A stretch of DNA of 64,000 nt from Pontivivens ytuae (lineage in GTDB: Bacteria > Pseudomonadota > Alphaproteobacteria > Rhodobacterales > Rhodobacteraceae): contig NZ_CP064942.1 of assembly GCF_015679265.1 (NCBI RefSeq), forward strand, positions 1,086,001 through 1,150,000. Direction: 5' to 3'. The position numbers were made by a program, and so were the translations under genes. The notes beneath the pieces were generated by a model, which was not told the origin of the DNA, searched no databases, and saw only the letters and a list, made by a program, of their open reading frames with translations. Shown one piece after another: positions 59,428-64,000 of this stretch (the stretch's first letter is position 1; each line of letters begins with the position of its first letter).

Positions 59428-59916
59428 TCAGGCGCCCAGATCGGAGTCGGTGCCCCAGAGCGCCCGGTCGAGCACCCAGCCGCCATGGCCGCTCGCCTCG
59501 ATCCGGCACCAGCCGGCCTCGCACCGGTCGAGCCGCGCGATGGCGCCACCTTGCGCGATCGCGGCCACGGGCGCGTCGGCGGCAGGGTCGGATTTCAGCT
59601 CCACCGTTTCGCCGCGCACCAGCACCGTGCGCACGCCGGACAGGAGCGCGAAATGGACCCAGCCGCCCATGCCTTCGTGATCGCGCACCTGCCGCCAGTT
59701 CTCGTATTCGGCGACGACGCGCAGCGGCATCCCGCGGTGCAGGAAGCGCCAGTCGATCCGATGGGCGAGGCCGGGTCCGCGCCGCACGTTCGCGCTACCC
59801 GCCTTGAGGCTAACGAAGCGCGGCAGCGGCAGGCCCGTCACCTGCCCGCGGTCCTGCGCCCCGACCGGCAGCGCGGCAAGGGTGGAGAGCATGAACAGGC
59901 GGCGGGTGAGGCGCAT
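59428..59916 (-). CDS. Exported SH3 domain protein
   Basis: A 162-aa protein with signal peptide (MRLTRRLFMLSTLAALPVGAQ) and two bacterial SH3-like units: RFVSLKAGSANVRRGPGLAH to NWRQVRDHEGMGGWVHFALL, and VELKSDPAADAPVAAIAQGG to WCRIEASGHGGWVLDRALWG. SH3 proteins of this type act in the periplasm, probably near peptidoglycan. Start ATG 59916. Divergent from the dehydrogenase gene. Confidence 0.87.
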   Translation of the reverse strand: MRLTRRLFMLSTLAALPVGAQDRGQVTGLPLPRFVSLKAGSANVRRGPGLAHRIDWRFLHRGMPLRVVAEYENWRQVRDHEGMGGWVHFALLSGVRTVLVRGETVELKSDPAADAPVAAIAQGGAIARLDRCEAGWCRIEASGHGGWVLDRALWGTDSDLGA

Positions 59917-59993
59917 TCGGTTTTCCGGTTCCAGTCGGAGCGTCGCGATCCTAAGCTGGCATGTGCCGGAAATCACGTCGAAAGGGGGCCTCC

Positions 59994-60980
59994 ATGCCCG
60001 CAACCCCGCTCACCGTTGCCGTCACGCGCCGCCTGCCCGAACCGGTGGAGACACGGCTTGCCGAGCTCTTCGACGTGCGGCTGAGCGAGAGCGACGTGCC
60101 GCTGGCGCGCAGCGATCTCGCCGCGCTGATGGCGGACACGGACGTGCTGGTCCCGACGCTGGGCGACCGGATCGACGCAGCTTTGCTGTCGGGCGCGGGC
60201 GAGCGGCTGCGGCTGATCGCGAATTACGGCGCCGGGGTGGACCATATCGACGTGGCCACAGCGCGGACGCGGGGGATCACCGTGTCGAACACCCCCGGCG
60301 TGCTGGCCGAGGACACGGCAGACATGGCGATGGCCCTGATCCTGGGCGTCACCCGGCGGCTGAAGGAGGGCGTGACCCTGATGCAGTCCGACGCCTGGCA
60401 GGGCTGGAGCCCGATGGCGCTGATGGGCCACCGGGTGGGTGGCATGCGCCTCGGCATCCTCGGCATGGGCCAGACAGGGCGTGCGGTGGCGCGGCGGGCG
60501 ACGGCCTTCGGCATGAGCGTCCACTACCACACCCGCCGCCGCCTGCGCCCGGAGACGGAGGAGGAGCTGGGCGCGCGCTTCTGGGAGAGCCTCGACCAGA
60601 TGCTCGCGCGGATCGACGTGCTGAGCGTGAACGTGCCGCATACGCCCGCGACCTTTCACCTGCTCAACGCGCGGCGACTGAAGCTGATGAAGCCCACGGC
60701 CTTCGTCGTGAACACGTCGCGCGGCGAGGTGATCGACGAGAACGCGCTGACGCGTGCGCTGCGGGCGGGGGAGTTGGCGGGCGCGGGCCTCGACGTCTTC
60801 GAGCATGGGACGAGCGTGAACCCGCGGCTGAAGGACCTGCCCAACGTGCTCCTGCTGCCCCACATGGGCTCCGCGACCGAGGAGGGGCGGCTGGAGATGG
60901 GGGAGAAGGTCCTCATCAACATCAAGACCTTCGCCGACGGCCACCGCCCCCCGGACCTCGTGGTGCCGGGGATGTTGTGA
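59994..60980 (+). CDS. D-isomer specific 2-hydroxyacid dehydrogenase (GyaR/GhrB-like)
   Basis: A 328-aa NAD(P)-dependent dehydrogenase. NAD fold: MRLGILGMGQTGRAVARRA. Catalytic Arg in FVVNTSRGEVIDENAL and IANYGAGVDHIDVATAR nearby; Glu in GLDVFEHG; His in LLPHMGSATEEGR. It probably reduces glyoxylate or hydroxypyruvate, or oxidises D-glycerate. ATG 59994 (MPATPLTVAVT) has AAAGGGGG upstream; an earlier frame adds a basic stretch without family character. Confidence 0.92.
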   Translation: MPATPLTVAVTRRLPEPVETRLAELFDVRLSESDVPLARSDLAALMADTDVLVPTLGDRIDAALLSGAGERLRLIANYGAGVDHIDVATARTRGITVSNTPGVLAEDTADMAMALILGVTRRLKEGVTLMQSDAWQGWSPMALMGHRVGGMRLGILGMGQTGRAVARRATAFGMSVHYHTRRRLRPETEEELGARFWESLDQMLARIDVLSVNVPHTPATFHLLNARRLKLMKPTAFVVNTSRGEVIDENALTRALRAGELAGAGLDVFEHGTSVNPRLKDLPNVLLLPHMGSATEEGRLEMGEKVLINIKTFADGHRPPDLVVPGML

Positions 60981-61174
60981 GCTGATCTGCGGAGAGATGA
61001 GGGCCGCGCCCGACCTGGAGGGCGCTGGCGGGACGGGATTGAGATGTCCGCGCCTTCAAGCATCGATGTCGCGTCTCCCGCGTATGGCATCGCCAACGCG
61101 TCCTCCGGGGGGAGGTCGGGCGCGGCCCGGCGATGCCGCCGGGCGGAACAGAGCTTCAAAGGAAACCCAAGGAA
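60981..61174. other. Intergenic region with TIR element
   Basis: The gap is nearly filled by the repeat element at 61001-61143. The last 30 bp carry the RBS of the next gene. Confidence 0.6.
61001..61143 (+). repeat. Interspersed TIR element, subfamily A short form, copy 6
   Basis: Starts GGGCCGCGCCCGACCT (61001-61016), ends with its exact reverse complement (61113-61128), six-G bulge inside, terminal hairpin CCCGGC-GATGCC-GCCGGG to 61143. Exactly 128 bp between outer ends, as in copy 5. Confidence 0.88.
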
Positions 61175-61536
61175 ATGATCCTCTATCGACCCACCGGGCA
61201 GGCCGAGCTCGACCTTGTCGCGGCGAGCAACTGGCGGCGTTGGCCGCCGCGGCTGCCGGATCAGCCGATCTTCTACCCTGTGCTGACCTTCGACTATGCG
61301 GAGAAGATCGCGCGGGACTGGAACTCGAAGGGTCCGGCTCCGAACGATGTCGGCTACGTGACCCGGTTCGAGATCACGGGGAGATGGCCGCGCGCTACCC
61401 GGTGGAGATCGCCGGGGGGCAGGCGCACAAGGAGCTCTGGGTTCCGGCCGAAGAGCTGGAGGCGTTCAACGACGCCATCGTCGGTGAGATCGAGGTGGTC
61501 GCAGAGTATCGCGGCGGGGTGCGGGTTCAGAGGTGA
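61175..61536 (+). pseudogene. Small conserved protein (ADP-ribosylation/crystallin J1-like), frameshifted
   Basis: From ATG 61175 the frame encodes ILYRPTGQAELDLVAASNWR, PPRLPDQPIFYPVLTFDYAE and GYVTRFEIT, and then must change frame at the GGGG run 61378-61381 to continue as GEMAARYPVEIAGGQAHKEL, WVPAEELEAFNDAIVGEIEV, to 61536. Joined, this is a typical ~120-aa protein of the group often labelled crystallin J1-like. One extra G would restore it. It is either a recent frameshift or a homopolymer error. RBS AAGGAA. Function unknown. Confidence 0.83.
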
Positions 61537-61544
61537 GCGCCCCG

Positions 61545-61700
61545 GCTCGGGGGCCGGGGCGGTTGCAAGAGGTGCCGTCCCGGACCTGATCCGGGACCTT
61601 TTGCTGCTGGGCTCAGCGGCGGAAGATCCTCGGGTCGGGCCCGAGGATGACGTGGGGCTGTGGGGAGCGGTCCCGGCTCTGGGGCCGGGACGGTCGACAA
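61545..61700. repeat. Cluster of short intergenic palindromes
   Basis: Contains GCCCCGGCTCGGGGGCCGGGGC, GTCCCGGACCTGATCCGGGAC, ATCCTCGGGTCGGGCCCGAGGAT and GTCCCGGCTCTGGGGCCGGGAC in a row. No gene in the gap 61537-61783. Confidence 0.72.
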
Positions 61701-61783
61701 GGGGCGTCATGCTCCGGTTTGACCGGAGCATCTCCCGCAAACGCCAGCGTTGAGCTACCGCACCGTCCCCGCACACCAATCGC

Positions 61784-62410
61784 CTACCGCCGCCGCACCA
61801 TCTCCAGCACGTCGTCGAGGGCGTTGCCGTCCTTGTCGGCATCCAGCATCGACATCAGCCCGCCGAGGCCGCCTTGCTGGCCGCCGCCTCCACCGGTGAG
61901 CGCCGACATGACGCCGCCGAGGATCCCGCCGCCTCCGCTACCTCCGAGCAGGCTCGCCAGACCCGCGCTGCTGTCGCGCTGCGCCGCAATCTCCGTATCG
62001 GGGACCTGCTTCTGCATGGCGCCCTGCATCAGGGCGGCAAGCGCGGGCATGAACTGGCTGACGGCATCCGGGGGTGCCGAGGTCTGCTCCGCCGCCCGGG
62101 CCGCGAGCGCATGCTGCGCATCGCCGCCGAGGATCTCCGACAGGAAGCGCTCGCCCTCGGCCCGCGCGTCGGGCTGGGCGGCGGCCTCGGGCGCGTCGAG
62201 GAGGCGGGCCTGCGCCTCGCCCTCGGCGGCCTTCAGCACGCTCTCGTCGGCGCCGCCCTGCGCGCGGATCGCGGTCGCCTTGCCCAGCGTCGGCGCGATG
62301 AGGTCGGTCAGCCGCTCGGTCTGGGCGGCATCGAGGCCGAACTGCGCGCCGAGTTGCGCCAGACCATGGCCGCCGGTCGCACCCTTCAAAAGCTCCGTGA
62401 GTGAGGACAT
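61784..62410 (-). CDS. DUF937 domain protein
   Basis: A 208-aa protein. The N-terminal DUF937 block is MSSLTELLKGATGGHGLAQL with GAQFGLDAAQTERLTDLIAP; the centre is Ala-rich helical; then a low-complexity Gly-rich stretch (LLGGSGGGGILGGVMSAL) and an EF-hand-like end (MLDADKDGNALDDVLEM). DUF937 proteins are widespread, without known role. I chose ATG 62410 (MSSLTELL), with GGGAG upstream. Confidence 0.87.
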   Translation of the reverse strand: MSSLTELLKGATGGHGLAQLGAQFGLDAAQTERLTDLIAPTLGKATAIRAQGGADESVLKAAEGEAQARLLDAPEAAAQPDARAEGERFLSEILGGDAQHALAARAAEQTSAPPDAVSQFMPALAALMQGAMQKQVPDTEIAAQRDSSAGLASLLGGSGGGGILGGVMSALTGGGGGQQGGLGGLMSMLDADKDGNALDDVLEMVRRR

Positions 62411-62431
62411 GTCGAACTCCCGCAAGTGACT

Positions 62432-63445
62432 CTACCTATGGGCGAGCCTATCACGGATGAGCCCTGCCGCGCGCGCCGCCATCGCGGGTGAGGTCTGCAC
62501 GCCGTAGCCCCCCTGCCCCGCGAGCCAGAGGAAGCCATCGGCGCCCCAGCCCACATGGGGCGTGCGGTCGGGGGTGAAGGTTCTGAGGCCCGCCCAGGTA
62601 CGCTCGACCCGCGTTACGGGCTCCGTCACCGCCTGCGCGTAGCGGTCGAGCCCCTCGGCCAGCACCATGTCGTCGGGCCAGGCGTCCATCGGCTCGACGG
62701 GGTCCTCGTCGGCGGGGGAGACCATGAGGCGGCCGGCCTCGGGCTTGGCATAGAAGGTCTCGGCGGCCGACAGCAGCATCGGCCAGCGGTCGATGTCGTG
62801 GCCGCCGGGCGCGGGCAGGATCGCGGCGGAGCGGCGGCAGGGGGTGAGGCCGAGCGGGGCGACGCCGGCCATCTGGGCGAGTACATCAGCCCAGGCCCCG
62901 GCGGCGTTTACCACGATCGGCGCAGTGAACATCCCGGCTGTGGTCTCCACCGTCCAGCCCGGCGCGAGGCCCGTCACCTCGGCCCGCGTCACGATCTCGC
63001 CGCCCGCCGCGCGCAGCGCCTTGCGGTGGTCGCCCATCAGCCGGTCCACATCGATATCGGAGGCGTCGGCCTCGTAGGCCGCGCGCACCGCCCGGTCCCG
63101 GTTCAGGATCGGGAAGCGGCGGGCGGCGTCATCTATGCCGATCTCCTGCATGGAGGAGCCGGTGAGCTGCGCCTCCAGCGCCGCCTCCTCGCCCGGCCCG
63201 GCCACGATCAGCACGCCGCGGGGGGAGAGATAAGGGGTTAGCGCCGCCCGGCTCTGCCGGTTCATCTCGCGCACGGCGGCGTTGCCGTAGTTCTCGACGA
63301 AGAGCGCGGCCGAACGGCCGGTGGCGTGCATCCCGGGATGCAACTCCCGCTCCAGCACGATGACGCGGTGATCGGGCGCAAGGGCCGCGGCGGCGGACAG
63401 GCCGGCGATGCCCGCGCCGACGATCAGGACGTCCGCGTCCCTCAC
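62432..63445 (-). CDS. FAD-dependent D-amino-acid-oxidase-like enzyme
   Basis: A 337-aa DAO-family flavoprotein: DADVLIVGAGIAGLSAAAAL, LERELHPGMHATGRSAALFVENYG (in sections), VNAAGAWADVLAQMAGV, and C-terminal WAGLRTFTPDRTPHVGW, LAGQGGYGVQTSPAMAA. Probably oxidises a 2-amino or N-methyl acid. The start is GTG 63445, giving a GTGA overlap with the upstream gene, so a shared pathway for an amino acid is likely. Confidence 0.9.
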   Translation of the reverse strand: MRDADVLIVGAGIAGLSAAAALAPDHRVIVLERELHPGMHATGRSAALFVENYGNAAVREMNRQSRAALTPYLSPRGVLIVAGPGEEAALEAQLTGSSMQEIGIDDAARRFPILNRDRAVRAAYEADASDIDVDRLMGDHRKALRAAGGEIVTRAEVTGLAPGWTVETTAGMFTAPIVVNAAGAWADVLAQMAGVAPLGLTPCRRSAAILPAPGGHDIDRWPMLLSAAETFYAKPEAGRLMVSPADEDPVEPMDAWPDDMVLAEGLDRYAQAVTEPVTRVERTWAGLRTFTPDRTPHVGWGADGFLWLAGQGGYGVQTSPAMAARAAGLIRDRLAHR

Positions 63446-64000
63446 AGCGTGTCGAGCGCCTTGCGGAAGACCGGGGCGTCGACATTGCCGCCGGTGGCGA
63501 CGCAGATCACGGTGTCGCCCTCGATCTCCTCGGGGTGGAAGAGGGCGGCGGCAAGGCTGACTGCGCCGCCCGGCTCCAGCACGACCTTGAGGCGGAGGAA
63601 GGCGTGGGCCATAGCGCGCAACGCCTCTTCCTCGGTCACGACGAGGCCGGGGCCGCAGCGCTCCTGCATGATCGGGAAGGTCAGCTTGCCGGGCGACGGC
63701 GTGATGATCGCATCGCAGAGCGAACCGGACAGGCGGTTGTTCCGCTCGATCCCGCCGGAGCGGAGGGAGCGGGCCACGTCGTCGAAGCCCTCGGGCTCCA
63801 CCGGACGCGCGCGCAGGGCCGTGCCGTCGAGCCCCAGCGAGACCCCGGCGGTGAGACCGCCACCGCCGCAGCACACGAGGACATCGGCATCGTCGACACC
63901 TGCGTCCTGCGCTATCTCCAGCCCTACGGTGCCCTGCCCCGCGATCACGTCGGCGTTGTCGAAGGGTTTGACGAGGGTGAGCCCGCGCTCCTCCGCCAGC
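63442..64000 (-). CDS. Threonine/serine dehydratase-like PLP enzyme, 5' end beyond window
   Basis: The visible 185 codons are the C-terminal part of a fold-type II PLP enzyme. LVKPFDNADVIAGQGTVGLE and DVLVCCGGGGLTAGVSLGL (phosphate-binding Gly loop) are the hallmarks, with VVLEPGGAVSLAAALF and ICVATGGNVDAPVFRKAL near the end. No ACT domain follows, so it is the catabolic or serine-racemase-like type rather than long IlvA. It runs off the right edge, so its start is not seen. It is coupled to the oxidase gene by GTGA. Confidence 0.9.
   Translation of the reverse strand, partial: LAEERGLTLVKPFDNADVIAGQGTVGLEIAQDAGVDDADVLVCCGGGGLTAGVSLGLDGTALRARPVEPEGFDDVARSLRSGGIERNNRLSGSLCDAIITPSPGKLTFPIMQERCGPGLVVTEEEALRAMAHAFLRLKVVLEPGGAVSLAAALFHPEEIEGDTVICVATGGNVDAPVFRKALDTL

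Noticed and set aside
61113..61143. Right end of the TIR element as a rho-independent terminator
   Set aside because: The GC-rich stem has no following T-run, and the same sequence occurs in both orientations relative to genes.
1..64000. tRNA, rRNA, CRISPR array, integrase or transposase genes
   Set aside because: I looked for typical tRNA arms, regular direct repeats with spacers and recombinase motifs and found none; a covariance-model scan would be decisive.

Overview
The window is GC-rich (about two thirds G+C by eye) and densely packed, with short intergenic gaps and many 1- to 4-nt start/stop overlaps. Gene content points to an alphaproteobacterium of the Rhodobacteraceae: an RpoH2-type sigma-32 factor, a MucR/Ros regulator, an ScfR (PccR-like) regulator with TTTGCAAA boxes, a GAAC-N7-GAAC LexA box, a Hint-domain secreted-type protein, and DUF1194, CreA and YcjX/YcjF family proteins. 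No rRNA, tRNA, CRISPR array, integrase or transposase gene was recognised. This placement is inference from gene content, not from a marker gene.

0-17 kb is a propionyl-CoA assimilation region: methylmalonyl-CoA mutase, propionyl-CoA carboxylase alpha (pccA) and beta (pccB), and an ScfR regulator (pccR-like) with candidate operators at its own promoter and at pccB. Between and around these lie an aldo/keto reductase, an SOS-box-preceded Y-family DNA polymerase, a DUF6492-like protein fused translationally to pccA, a run of four small glycine-zipper lipoproteins, a Rho-N-domain protein, and a TetR-PspA-YiaAB envelope-stress unit with four identical-pattern operators. A CoxG protein follows.

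17-32 kb holds a KAP-family P-loop NTPase of mixed base composition, a frameshifted DinB-family gene, truA, the ycjX/ycjF pair, two GNAT acetyltransferases, an amidase, a UbiH-type hydroxylase, a Stf0 sulfotransferase, a VOC protein, creA, thiamine pyrophosphokinase and several hypotheticals. 32-40 kb holds an AttEFGH-like ABC export operon (ATPase, FtsX-type permease, lipocalin-like AttH) with a PNPOx-like protein, then a MATE exporter and a Hint-domain protein. 40-49 kb carries a GST, cobC and cobU, rpoH2, DUF1194, ChaN, and a tightly overlapped coaBC-dut-GNAT-moeB operon, then a YjhX-GNAT pair that resembles the E. coli yjhX-yjhQ toxin-antitoxin locus. 49-64 kb carries a dimethylglycine-dehydrogenase-like enzyme, a second MATE protein, an M3 oligopeptidase, mucR, miaB, a D-isomer 2-hydroxyacid dehydrogenase, a second frameshifted gene, DUF937, a D-amino-acid-oxidase-like enzyme and the 3' part of a threonine-dehydratase-like gene that runs off the window.

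The most striking non-genic signal is a family of nine intergenic elements of about 128-192 bp. They have 16-17 bp perfect terminal inverted repeats that co-vary between subfamilies, a fixed 6-nt G-rich bulge, a terminal hairpin and, in four copies, a 63-bp hairpin-bearing insertion. They split conserved gene pairs (ycjX/ycjF, the ABC operon). One copy lies within a gap-free ~278-bp duplication that includes the last codons of pccB. Short CCCGG-type palindrome pairs accompany them, so most long intergenic gaps are mosaics of repeats.
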